DNA of 64,000 nucleotides from Acidisphaera sp. S103 (GTDB lineage: Bacteria > Pseudomonadota > Alphaproteobacteria > Acetobacterales > Acetobacteraceae), in the NCBI RefSeq assembly GCF_009765975.1, contig NZ_LMUJ01000031.1:235428-299427 (forward strand), read 5' to 3'. The position numbers were made by a program, and so were the translations under genes. Positions 16,314-24,031 of this stretch are shown here, one piece after another. The notes under the pieces were generated by a model. It was not told the origin of the DNA. It was given only the letters and a program-made list of their open reading frames with translations, and searched no databases. How positions within the stretch are numbered: the stretch's first letter is position 1; each line of letters opens with the position of its first letter.

Positions 16314-16346
16314 TTGACCATAGGTAATGTTATGATATAACATTTC
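16314..16346 (+). promoter_or_regulatory. Promoter with near-consensus Zur box over the -10 element
   Basis: TTGACC (16314-16319) and TATAAC (16336-16341), 16 bases apart, make a sigma70-type promoter reading right. Over the -10 lies a 23-base dyad (16324-16346) with core AATGTTATGATATAACATT, 8-base perfect arms around GAT. It differs from the E. coli-type Zur consensus at only two positions of 22 defined ones. Zn-loaded Zur bound here would block RNA polymerase. The likely target is the TonB receptor operon beginning 300 bases downstream. Confidence 0.75.
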
Positions 16347-16366
16347 AATAGATGATGGGGAGCAGG

Positions 16367-16582
16367 ATGACGGCAGCAGCAGGCGCTACGAAGGTTCTCG
16401 GCTGCCGAAGTCGATGCAGGGGGCAACGCGCGCGCCGACAGTCCGGTGAACATGCGCAATACGTGTGTCCGATTATCGATGCGTCCGCCCCGCGTCATCC
16501 CAAGCTGCAAACTGCGGCTACCGTCGATACTTCAGTCTCTTACACATTTCTCCGGCGCCATGTCCGCGCGCCGCCCGCCTGA
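16367..16582 (+). CDS. Possible small protein or leader ORF after the Zur-box promoter
   Basis: A 71-codon ORF starting MTAAAGATKVLGCRSRC, with GGGGAG just upstream of its ATG and about 20 bases after the predicted transcript start. It has three Cys (13, 17, 34) and several Arg/His. I know no family and codon use is unremarkable, so it may be a chance frame in a long 5' leader. Its position at the very start of a zinc-starvation transcript makes it worth testing. Confidence 0.25.
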   Translation: MTAAAGATKVLGCRSRCRGQRARRQSGEHAQYVCPIIDASAPRHPKLQTAATVDTSVSYTFLRRHVRAPPA

Positions 16583-16623
16583 AGCCGTCTACCAAACCCG
16601 ATAATCCATAATTCACCTGGATA

Positions 16624-16638
16624 ATGTTCGTCGAACAT
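16624..16638. promoter_or_regulatory. Small inverted repeat before the TonB receptor ribosome site
   Basis: ATGTTCG and CGAACAT form perfect 7-base arms around one T, ending 11 bases before the GTG of the receptor gene. It could be a protein-binding site or a weak hairpin near the ribosome site. It does not match the alphaproteobacterial LexA direct repeat. Confidence 0.35.
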
Positions 16639-16649
16639 GAGGGCCACTC

Positions 16650-19037
16650 GTGAACAGAAAAACGCGCGCCATGACTGCTGCCCTTTGGGGCATTTTGGTC
16701 ACCAGTAGCCATCCTGGATACGCCCAAACCCCGACGGTGGTATCGTCTGAAACGGTGACCGGCGTCGCGCGCGACGCGTTGCAGCGTCCGCTCGACAGCG
16801 TTCAAATCCGCCTGGAAACGCCGGACGGCAAAGTGATCGCGCGCGGCACGACCCAAAAAAATGGCAAGTACACGCTGCCTACGGTTGCACCAGGTGTCTA
16901 CTCGCTGATTGGCGAGAAGACAGGATTTGCGACCGCGACCGCAGTCGTAACGGTCGGGGCGAAGGGAGTGGCAAGCGATCTGACGCTCGCGTCCAACGAA
17001 GCCCTCGATATGAAAGTTGCAGCCGAACGGCTCGCCGCGGCACGGAGCGAGACGGAGCCGCGCATCGGCGCCACCACCTATACGCTCGACAACGGTGCGA
17101 TCCAGGATCAACCGGGAGGCTCGAACATCCCGCTCAATCAAACCCTGTTGCAGGCCCCGGACGTCTCTCAGGACTCGTTTGGTCAAATCCATCTCCGCAA
17201 TGACCACGCCAACATTCAATACCGGATCAACGGCGTGATTCTACCCGAGGGCATCAGCTTTTTCGGCCAGAGCCTGAGCTCGCGTTTTGCGAGTTCCGTC
17301 GATCTCATCACCGGGTCCTTGCCGGCCCAGTATGGCTTGGTGACAACGGGCATCGTTGATATTCAAACCAAATCGGGTGCATTCGAGCCAGGCGGTTCAG
17401 TCGGCTTCTATGGCGGCAGCCACGGCTGGATGGAGCCAAGCCTGGAATATGCCGGGTCGGCCGGCAATCTCAATTACTATATCTCTGGGGATCTACTTCA
17501 GAACGGCATCGGCATCGAAAATCCGACCAGTTCGAGCAATCCGATCCATGATCAAACGAGACAAGGTCATGGTTTCGCCTATCTGGAAGATATCATCGAC
17601 CCAACGAGCAAGATCAGTTTGATCCTTGGCGCCTACCAAGGCAGCTTCCAGATCCCGAACAGTCCAGGTCAGGCACCTGCTTTTCAATATCTCAACCAGA
17701 CGAACTTCAACTCGACGCTGCTCAACGACACCCAGCAGGAGAGCAATGATTACGCCGCGCTGTCCTATCTCAAGACCGAAGACAACTACAGTTTTCAGAT
17801 CTCGGCCTTCACGCGGTACAGCAGGCTTGCCTACTCCCCCGACGACGTCGGCGATCTCATGTTCTTTGGGCTGGCGCAGAACGCGCTTCGCACCGACGTC
17901 GCGGAGGGTCTCCAGGCTGACGCAAGCTACAAGCTCAACGACAGCCACACCTTGCGCTACGGAGGATTGGTCACCGCGGAACATGCAGCCTCGAACACCA
18001 ATTCCCAGGTCTTTCCCTGCCTTGACCTGGCATGCAGCAGCGTCGGAACCAGCCCAACCTCTGTCAATGACAGCAGCGCCATCACCGGATGGACCTACAG
18101 CGCCTATGCTCAGGACGAGTGGAAGCTGCTTCCGACCGTTACGCTCAATTACGGTGCGCGCTTCGATGTGCTGAACGCCTACACCAATACCAATCAGCTC
18201 AGCCCGCGTGTCAACGTTGTGTGGAAGCCCACGTCGGACACCACGCTGCACGCCGGCTATTCGCGTTATTTCACGCCGCCGGCCTTGGAGCTGGTCTCCG
18301 GAGAATCGATCGCCAAGTTCGCGGGAACAACAGGCTACCCCGCGGGGTATACACCGGCATCCCCGCCCGCCGACGGAGCGATCTTGCCGGAGCGTTCGAA
18401 TTACTTCGATATCGGCGCGGACCATACCTTCGCGCCTGGCCTGAAGCTGGGTGTGGATGCGTTTTACAAGATTGCGCAGGATCTGATCGATGAAGGACAA
18501 TTCGGCGCGCCGATCATCCTCTCAGTCTTTAATTACGCCCACGCGGATGTTTACGGCATCGAGTTTACCGGCAGCTATAAACGCGGCAACTGGTCGGCGT
18601 ACGGCAATCTCTCCGTAGGCCGGGAACGTGCGACCCAGGTTGCATCGCAACAATTCAATTTTACACCGGCCCAACTCGCATTCATTTCGAGCAACTACAT
18701 CTATACGGACCACAGTCAATGGGTCACCGCTTCGGGCGGTATTGCTTACACCTGGTTGGGTACCCGCTTCAGTGCCGATATGATTTATGGATCGGGCCTC
18801 CGGCAGGATAGTGGCGACATTCCGAATGGGGGTACGGTACCCGGCTATACCCAGGTCAATCTCGGTGTCTCGCACCGCTTCCAGAACATGCCCGGCGGCC
18901 CGATCGAACTGAGTCTGAATCTGATGAATGTCTCTGATAGCATCTATGAAATCCGTTCGGGAACGGGTGTCGGTGTGTTCGCGCCGCAATACGGTCCACG
19001 CCGAGCCATCTACGCCGGCATACGAAAATTCTTTTGA
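16650..19037 (+). CDS. TonB-dependent outer-membrane receptor, probably for zinc
   Basis: A 795-residue receptor. A signal peptide (about 1-26, ending GYAQ) precedes a carboxypeptidase-regulatory-like domain (about 36-110, TGVARDALQRPLDSVQIRLE). The plug domain (about 135-250) includes NIQYRINGVILPEG, and a 22-strand-type barrel ends in the aromatic residue expected for BAM insertion (RKFF). GTG at 16650 has GAGGG upstream. The receptor is followed by its own ExbB, ExbD and TonB and preceded by a Zur box, so uptake of zinc or a zincophore is the best inference. A lanthanide or other metallophore substrate is not excluded given the nearby quinoprotein genes. Confidence 0.9.
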   Translation: MNRKTRAMTAALWGILVTSSHPGYAQTPTVVSSETVTGVARDALQRPLDSVQIRLETPDGKVIARGTTQKNGKYTLPTVAPGVYSLIGEKTGFATATAVVTVGAKGVASDLTLASNEALDMKVAAERLAAARSETEPRIGATTYTLDNGAIQDQPGGSNIPLNQTLLQAPDVSQDSFGQIHLRNDHANIQYRINGVILPEGISFFGQSLSSRFASSVDLITGSLPAQYGLVTTGIVDIQTKSGAFEPGGSVGFYGGSHGWMEPSLEYAGSAGNLNYYISGDLLQNGIGIENPTSSSNPIHDQTRQGHGFAYLEDIIDPTSKISLILGAYQGSFQIPNSPGQAPAFQYLNQTNFNSTLLNDTQQESNDYAALSYLKTEDNYSFQISAFTRYSRLAYSPDDVGDLMFFGLAQNALRTDVAEGLQADASYKLNDSHTLRYGGLVTAEHAASNTNSQVFPCLDLACSSVGTSPTSVNDSSAITGWTYSAYAQDEWKLLPTVTLNYGARFDVLNAYTNTNQLSPRVNVVWKPTSDTTLHAGYSRYFTPPALELVSGESIAKFAGTTGYPAGYTPASPPADGAILPERSNYFDIGADHTFAPGLKLGVDAFYKIAQDLIDEGQFGAPIILSVFNYAHADVYGIEFTGSYKRGNWSAYGNLSVGRERATQVASQQFNFTPAQLAFISSNYIYTDHSQWVTASGGIAYTWLGTRFSADMIYGSGLRQDSGDIPNGGTVPGYTQVNLGVSHRFQNMPGGPIELSLNLMNVSDSIYEIRSGTGVGVFAPQYGPRRAIYAGIRKFF

Positions 19038-19126
19038 GCAGGCTTGATGTCCCTTCTCGCCATAAACGACAAAGGAATATACATGCACACGATAGCCGCC
19101 AGGACGACGCGGTTTCAGGAGCAAGC

Positions 19127-19783
19127 GTGGAACAGGTAAGTGACGTCATCAATGCGTTACGGGTCGGCGGCGTGGCTGTCTACCCGCTGGGCCTGCTGGC
19201 GGTCGTTGCGATCGTTATCGTGATCGACAAGATGTTTCTGTTCTTCGTGCAGACCCGCCTGCCACAAGACCTGGTAGCCCTGGTCGAAAACTATGGTTTC
19301 GGCTGGGACGCCCTGGCACAACGGCTCGGCCGGCTTGGCGCGCGCAACCATTTTGCGCGCTTCCTAAGCGTCATTCTTGACAATCGAACACATCCCGTTT
19401 GGTGGGTGGAATCACGCGCCGCCGATGAAGCGGCGCTGATCGAGAAATCTCTGGCCCGCTGGTTATGGGTTCTCGAAACCATTGTGACCGCTGCCCCGCT
19501 CCTTGGATTGCTGGGCACCATCACCGGCATGATTCGTTCGTTCAAGTTGTTCGGCAATCAGGGCCTGGTCGACCCCGCGGGGGTAACGGGCGGTGTGGCC
19601 GAGGCGCTGATCGCGACCGCACTCGGACTGTTCGTGGCACTGATCGCGCTGTTTGCTTTCAACTATTGTTCTGATCGTCAAGCCCGGATCATGGACGAAA
19701 TGGAGCGGCTCGGCACCCGCGTCATTGATCATATCCGGCTCGATACGCAGGAGGATCGGCATGAAGCTGCGCTCCGCGCATAA
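19127..19783 (+). CDS. exbB: ExbB-type proton-channel protein (MotA/TolQ/ExbB family)
   Basis: The frame is open from 19034, but the GTG at 19127 with AGGAGC upstream gives a 218-residue protein of normal ExbB-like form. It has a first TM helix (VAVYPLGLLAVVAIVIVI) and the conserved pair of later TMs with ETIVTAAPLLGLLGTITGMI and ALIATALGLFVALIALFAF. ExbB and ExbD form the inner-membrane motor that energises TonB. It overlaps exbD by 23 bases. Confidence 0.9.
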   Translation: MEQVSDVINALRVGGVAVYPLGLLAVVAIVIVIDKMFLFFVQTRLPQDLVALVENYGFGWDALAQRLGRLGARNHFARFLSVILDNRTHPVWWVESRAADEAALIEKSLARWLWVLETIVTAAPLLGLLGTITGMIRSFKLFGNQGLVDPAGVTGGVAEALIATALGLFVALIALFAFNYCSDRQARIMDEMERLGTRVIDHIRLDTQEDRHEAALRA

Positions 19784-20153
19784 ACGCCGCCGCGGCCGCA
19801 TCGAGATCATCCCAATGATCGATGTGATGTTCTTCCTGCTCGCGACCTTTATGCTGGCCTCTCTGACAATGCAGAACCTGCACTCGCTCCGGGTCGATCT
19901 GCCGCAAGGAAGCGCGACGCCGCTGGCCGTGTCAAAGTCGGTCACCTTGACCGTTACCGCGACAGGCAATCTTTTTCTGGATAAGGTTCCCGTGACACTC
20001 GATACGCTTGCCTCGGCGTTGAAGCCACCGGAAGGCCGGACGGTTGTGGTCGCGGCCGACAGGGCGGCGCCAAACGGGACTGTGGTCGAGGCCATGCTGC
20101 AAGCGCGCGAGGCCGGCGTAGAAGAGTTCGTCTTCGCCATTCGCAAGGAGTAG
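19761..20153 (+). CDS. exbD: ExbD-type motor protein
   Basis: A 130-residue protein starting MKLRSAHKRRRGRIEI, with AGGAGG before the ATG. A short basic cytoplasmic tail leads to the single TM (IPMIDVMFFLLATFMLASL) whose Asp is the proton-carrying residue of ExbD/TolR. The periplasmic domain contains the TVVVAADRAAPNGTVVEAM segment typical of the family. It lies between exbB and tonB with overlapping or near-overlapping ends, so stoichiometric expression is likely. Confidence 0.92.
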   Translation: MKLRSAHKRRRGRIEIIPMIDVMFFLLATFMLASLTMQNLHSLRVDLPQGSATPLAVSKSVTLTVTATGNLFLDKVPVTLDTLASALKPPEGRTVVVAADRAAPNGTVVEAMLQAREAGVEEFVFAIRKE

Positions 20154-20155
20154 GC

Positions 20156-20866
20156 GTGCGGGTAGACAGGCCATGGGTCCGGTTGGCCTGGACACTGCCC
20201 ATGGCGCTTGTTGTGACAGCGCTGGCCTTGACCGGATTTCTCGATGTCCTGACCCAAGGCGCGTCGCCACCCCCCGCATCCAAGCCAGTGGCGATGCAGA
20301 TCATCGAACTGCCGCCACAACCATCGCAGCCCCAACCGGCACCGGCAATCGAAACACCACCGCCGGCAGAGGCGACAGAGGTGCCACCGCCCGTAAGCGC
20401 GCCGCCGACGCCCACGACACCTATGACGCCAACGACAAAGACACTGCCGCCACCCCCGCCCGTGCCAGCACGGAAACCGCAGCCCACCCAACCGCCGCAC
20501 CGCCGGGATCTGTCGCGGCAACGTCCGCGGGATCAAACCGCCGCACCGGCTCAGGTGCCTACGTCAGCACCTGTCACGCAGAGTCCCCCGGGCGGTATGA
20601 CCATGGGGGTCCGGGCACTCTACCAGCCGATGCCGGACATTCCGGAGGAACTGCGGCATCGCGAACTTGCGGTTGTCGCAATGGCACGCTTCCACGTTGC
20701 GGCTGATGGCAGCGCGACAGTCACATTACTTCAGGCAACCGCCGACCCTCGCCTCAATGCGGCTTTGATGTTCGCCCTGCGGAAATGGCGTTTTTTCCCT
20801 GCCATGGACAATGGACAGCCGGTCGCGTCGACAATCGATATCCGCGTTCCTATCGATGTTCACTAA
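20156..20866 (+). CDS. tonB: TonB-family energy transducer
   Basis: A 236-residue protein with a single N-terminal TM (RLAWTLPMALVVTALALTGF), a long Pro-rich periplasmic spacer (about 38-140, including TLPPPPPVPARKPQP) and a C-terminal TonB domain (about 155-236) with LYQPMPDIPEELRHREL and LMFALRKWRFFPAMDNGQPV. AAGGAG precedes the GTG start, two bases after the exbD stop. It is presumably dedicated to the receptor at the head of the operon. Confidence 0.92.
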   Translation: MRVDRPWVRLAWTLPMALVVTALALTGFLDVLTQGASPPPASKPVAMQIIELPPQPSQPQPAPAIETPPPAEATEVPPPVSAPPTPTTPMTPTTKTLPPPPPVPARKPQPTQPPHRRDLSRQRPRDQTAAPAQVPTSAPVTQSPPGGMTMGVRALYQPMPDIPEELRHRELAVVAMARFHVAADGSATVTLLQATADPRLNAALMFALRKWRFFPAMDNGQPVASTIDIRVPIDVH

Positions 20867-20911
20867 CCCTGACACGCAAGCAGGGGATCCGAGCGCCCGC
20901 CATCCGGTTGC

Positions 20912-20940
20912 TTGACAGTGTTTTCGGCGGTCGCTACGGT
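20912..20940 (+). promoter_or_regulatory. Candidate promoter for the Rieske/PQQ-dehydrogenase genes
   Basis: A consensus TTGACA at 20912-20917 is followed, 17 bases later, by a weak -10 (TACGGT, 20935-20940). It lies in the 183-base gap after tonB, in the right place to serve the gene at 21050. Confidence 0.4.
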
Positions 20941-21049
20941 CAAATGGCAAATAATACTGGCAAGTAGGGAAAAGTTCCCGATGGACTAGCAACGTCAGGA
21001 AATAATTTGCAATGAACTGGAACAGTGCTGATTGTGCTGATCCTATCAG

Positions 21050-21688
21050 GTGTCAGTACGATGTCCCGGGCCGTTCGGCAGCGGCGCGCGCAACGTGAAC
21101 GACCATCGATCCTGGACAGAGTTATGGCCCCGGCGGTCTATGCTGGGAGTGGCCTATGTACTGGCCGCGGCGACCCGAACCAGCCTCCCTGCCCGCGCGG
21201 ATGACCCGCCGGATGCCGCCCGCGGCATGTTGGCGCAGGTCGGCGATCAACTGGTTGCCTTCGGCAGCGAAGACGGCGGTGCTCCCCTCGCGGTGTCGGA
21301 TATCCCGCCTCACAGCGACGTCGTCCTGGCCTGGCCGCTCGATACGGCGCGTCGTGTCGCGCGCAATGCGTCTCGGCTGAACCTCATCATTCTGATGCAC
21401 TTCGACCCATCCAGCCTGTCCGGGCCGGAAACGGCGCGCGCCGCGAATGGCATCGTCGCTTTCACGGCGGTCTGTTCCCATCAGGCCTGTTGGGTGACCG
21501 ACTGGCTGTCGTCCAAGCAGTTGCTTCAGTGCCCTTGCCATCAGTCCGAATACGATCTGCGGCAGGGCGGAAAAGTGGTGTCCGGACCGGCACCGCGCGG
21601 ACTCGCGGGGCTGCCGTTGAAGGTAGCCGACGGCAAACTGGTCGTCGCCGGCCCATTCACCGATCGTGTGGGAGGCCAAAAGCTATAG
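21050..21688 (+). CDS. Stand-alone Rieske 2Fe-2S protein, probably exported
   Basis: The Rieske cluster motifs are CSHQAC and CPCHQSEYD about 20 residues apart (two Cys, two His ligands), followed by PAPRGLAGLPLKVADGKLVV. The domain occupies the C-terminal half. The N-terminus (RRSMLGVAYVLAAATRTSLPARA) looks like a Tat-type signal peptide, so a periplasmic location is likely. GTG at 21050 or 21095 may be the start. It is annotated-like 'ubiquinol-cytochrome c reductase iron-sulfur subunit' in form, yet no cytochrome b or c1 gene is nearby. An electron-transfer role with the following PQQ dehydrogenase is inference. Confidence 0.88.
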   Translation: MSVRCPGPFGSGARNVNDHRSWTELWPRRSMLGVAYVLAAATRTSLPARADDPPDAARGMLAQVGDQLVAFGSEDGGAPLAVSDIPPHSDVVLAWPLDTARRVARNASRLNLIILMHFDPSSLSGPETARAANGIVAFTAVCSHQACWVTDWLSSKQLLQCPCHQSEYDLRQGGKVVSGPAPRGLAGLPLKVADGKLVVAGPFTDRVGGQKL

Positions 21689-21788
21689 ACAACGCAGCGA
21701 CGCGCGAACTGTGACGAGGCTGCGACGTCCCGCCAAAAGCAGGGCACGACGGTAATGCCAAAGCAAAACGCAACCGGGGAGAACGTCG

Positions 21789-23525
21789 ATGAAAGGTATA
21801 AGCTACATAGTTCCGCTGGCAGTGGCCGCTGGGTTGTCGTGGGGGGTGAGCGGCACGACCGCCTTCGCGGGCTCGGTAACCGGCTATCAGCCGGTCACCC
21901 AGGACAGGCTGGACAATCCGGGACCCGCCGATTGGCTGCTTTACCGGCGCACCTATGACGGCCACGGTGACAGCCCGCTGCGGCAGATCAACGTCGACAA
22001 CGTCAAGGACCTGACGCCCGTCTGGACGTTCTCGACCGGCGTGGTGGAGGGGCATGAGGCGCCGCCCATGGTCAACAACGGCGTCATGTTCGTGACCACG
22101 CCAGGCGATCAGGTGCTCGCGCTCGATGCGGCCAGCGGCGACCTGCTGTGGCGCTACGCGCCGAAGCTGCCGGAAGACCTCTTTCAACTGCACCCGACCA
22201 ATCGCGGCGTCGCGTTCTGGGGCAACAATCTCTATCTGGCGACGACGGACTCACGCCTGATCGCGCTCGACGCGAAGACCGGTAAAGTCGTGTGGGAGGC
22301 AACGGTCGGCGACTATCACCACGGCGAATACATGACGCTCGAACCCCTGGTGGTGAACGGCAAGGTGATAATCGGCACGTCGGGCGGCGAATTCGGCGTC
22401 CGCGCTTATATCGCCGCCTATGACGCCGATACCGGCAAGGCACTGTGGAAGACCTACACCGTGCCAAGCCCGTCCGAACCCGGCGGCGACACCTGGAATA
22501 CCGATGCCTGGAAGACCGGCGGTGGTTCGGTCTGGATCACCGGCAATTACGATCCAAAGCGCAACCTCGCCTATTGGGGGGTCGGTAACGCCGCCCCATG
22601 GCCCGGCGACCTGCATCCGGGCGACAATCTCTACACCAGTTCGACCATCGCGCTTGATCCGGACACCGGCAAGATCGTCGCATATCACCAGTATCATCAG
22701 AACGATTCCTGGGATTGGGATGAAGTGCGGCCGCCGATACTGATCAATATGACTCGTGACGGGAAGACAATCGATGCGCTGGTGCATCCGGCACGTGACG
22801 GCTATCTGTGGGTGCTGCAGCAGACCGATGACGGCATCAAGTTCATCTCCGGCAAGCCGTTTGTTTACCAGAATGCTTTCAAGAGTCTCGATCCGCAGAC
22901 CGGGCGTCCCACGTACGACCTGGACCACAAGCCTGTTGTCGGCAAGACCGTAACGTTCTGCCCGTCGCTATGGGGCGGGGATGATTGGACGTCGTCGGCC
23001 TATAGCGACGAGACGCACCTGGTCTACATTCCGGCCAACAACAACATGTGCGGCTCCAACGAAGGCGTCGACAAGAAACTTCTGGTCGGGCAGTTGTGGC
23101 TCGGCGTTGATCCCAGCACCAACAAACTGGTACCCAACGGCCAGCATATCGGCGAATTGCAGGCCTGGGATCCGGCGACAGGCAAGCAGGCCTGGATGTA
23201 TCCGTTCCCCAATCAGCTTTTCGCCTCGGTGCTGACCACCGCGGGCGGCCTGGTGTTCGTGGGCGGCACCAATGACCGCATGTTCCGGGCCTTCGATGCC
23301 AAGACGGGTGAACTGCTGTGGCAGCAGCGCACCAATTCGGGGATCATCGGCATGCCCGTCGCCTTTCAGGTGGGCGATACCGAATATATCGCCGTGCAGT
23401 CTGGCTGGGGCGTGGATGCCCAGCGAATTCAGAACTCGCTGGCGAAGACATCGATGAAGCTCGACCCTGATGAGGTCCCGCAAGGCGGCGTCGTCTGGGT
23501 GTTTGCCGTGCGGCACCACAACTAG
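21789..23525 (+). CDS. PQQ-dependent alcohol dehydrogenase (methanol/ethanol family)
   Basis: A 578-residue periplasmic eight-bladed beta-propeller quinoprotein without a haem domain. A signal peptide (about 1-28) precedes propeller W-motifs such as [12 protein letters not shown]. Active-site residues visible are the Glu in [12 protein letters not shown], the PQQ-stacking Trp in [12 protein letters not shown], the Asn in WGVGNAAPW and the catalytic Asp309 in DSWDWDEV. Asp311, two residues on, is the extra metal ligand typical of lanthanide enzymes (XoxF/PedH). The adjacent-Cys ring usual in this family is absent: QLHPTNRG stands where CCDVVNRG is expected. The substrate is unknown. Confidence 0.93.
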   Translation: MKGISYIVPLAVAAGLSWGVSGTTAFAGSVTGYQPVTQDRLDNPGPADWLLYRRTYDGHGDSPLRQINVDNVKDLTPVWTFSTGVVEGHEAPPMVNNGVMFVTTPGDQVLALDAASGDLLWRYAPKLPEDLFQLHPTNRGVAFWGNNLYLATTDSRLIALDAKTGKVVWEATVGDYHHGEYMTLEPLVVNGKVIIGTSGGEFGVRAYIAAYDADTGKALWKTYTVPSPSEPGGDTWNTDAWKTGGGSVWITGNYDPKRNLAYWGVGNAAPWPGDLHPGDNLYTSSTIALDPDTGKIVAYHQYHQNDSWDWDEVRPPILINMTRDGKTIDALVHPARDGYLWVLQQTDDGIKFISGKPFVYQNAFKSLDPQTGRPTYDLDHKPVVGKTVTFCPSLWGGDDWTSSAYSDETHLVYIPANNNMCGSNEGVDKKLLVGQLWLGVDPSTNKLVPNGQHIGELQAWDPATGKQAWMYPFPNQLFASVLTTAGGLVFVGGTNDRMFRAFDAKTGELLWQQRTNSGIIGMPVAFQVGDTEYIAVQSGWGVDAQRIQNSLAKTSMKLDPDEVPQGGVVWVFAVRHHN

Positions 23526-23575
23526 CCAAATGCGTCGGGGCGCGTCCCGCAATTTTCAGAATGAAAGGCGAAGAC

Positions 23576-24028
23576 ATGGTTACGCTCAAAGTCAACGGCC
23601 AGAATTTCACATATGACGGGGACCCGGAGGTGCCCCTGCTGTGGGTGCTGCGTGATGAGCTTGGCCTGACAGGCACGAAGTTCGGCTGCGGTGCCGGGCT
23701 TTGCGGCGCCTGCACCGTGCATCTTGACGGCACCGCGGTGCGATCCTGCAGTGTGGAGGTGAGCGACGCCGCGGACAAGACAATCGTTACCATCGAAGGA
23801 CTGGACCCGCATGGCGACCATTTGGTTCAGCGGGTCTGGCGGGAGGCGAATGTGCCGCAATGCGGCTACTGTCACGCCGGACAGATCATGCAGGCCGCGG
23901 CGCTGCTCGCCGCCAACCCGAAGCCGGCCCCGGACGATGTGATGCAAACCATGTCCGGGAACATCTGCCGCTGCGGCTGTTATCAGCGCATCGCCGAGGC
24001 CATCGCTCTCGCTTCGACAGGAGCCTGA
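23576..24028 (+). CDS. 2Fe-2S subunit of a molybdenum hydroxylase (IorA-like)
   Basis: A 150-residue small subunit of the xanthine-oxidase family. The plant-type ferredoxin motif [12 protein letters not shown] is followed by the second cluster Cys set ([10 protein letters not shown] and [11 protein letters not shown]). I prefer the ATG at 23576, with AGGCGAAG upstream; an ATG at 23561 would add five residues. It ends three bases before the large-subunit gene. No FAD subunit is present, as in isoquinoline 1-oxidoreductase and periplasmic aldehyde oxidoreductases. Confidence 0.93.
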   Translation: MVTLKVNGQNFTYDGDPEVPLLWVLRDELGLTGTKFGCGAGLCGACTVHLDGTAVRSCSVEVSDAADKTIVTIEGLDPHGDHLVQRVWREANVPQCGYCHAGQIMQAAALLAANPKPAPDDVMQTMSGNICRCGCYQRIAEAIALASTGA

Positions 24029-24031
24029 GCC

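Noticed and set aside
16624..16638. ATGTTCG-T-CGAACAT as a LexA/SOS box
   Set aside because: Alphaproteobacterial LexA uses GTTC direct repeats with a seven-base spacer; the dyad here does not fit, and the downstream genes are not SOS functions.
16650..19037. Receptor as a LutH-type lanthanide transporter
   Set aside because: Attractive because of the lanthanide-type quinoprotein nearby, but the near-consensus Zur box directly upstream favours zinc; kept only as an alternative.
21789..23525. Naming the quinoprotein mxaF or xoxF
   Set aside because: The adjacent-Cys ring is missing and no xoxG/xoxJ or mxa genes flank it; only the broad methanol/ethanol dehydrogenase family is supported.
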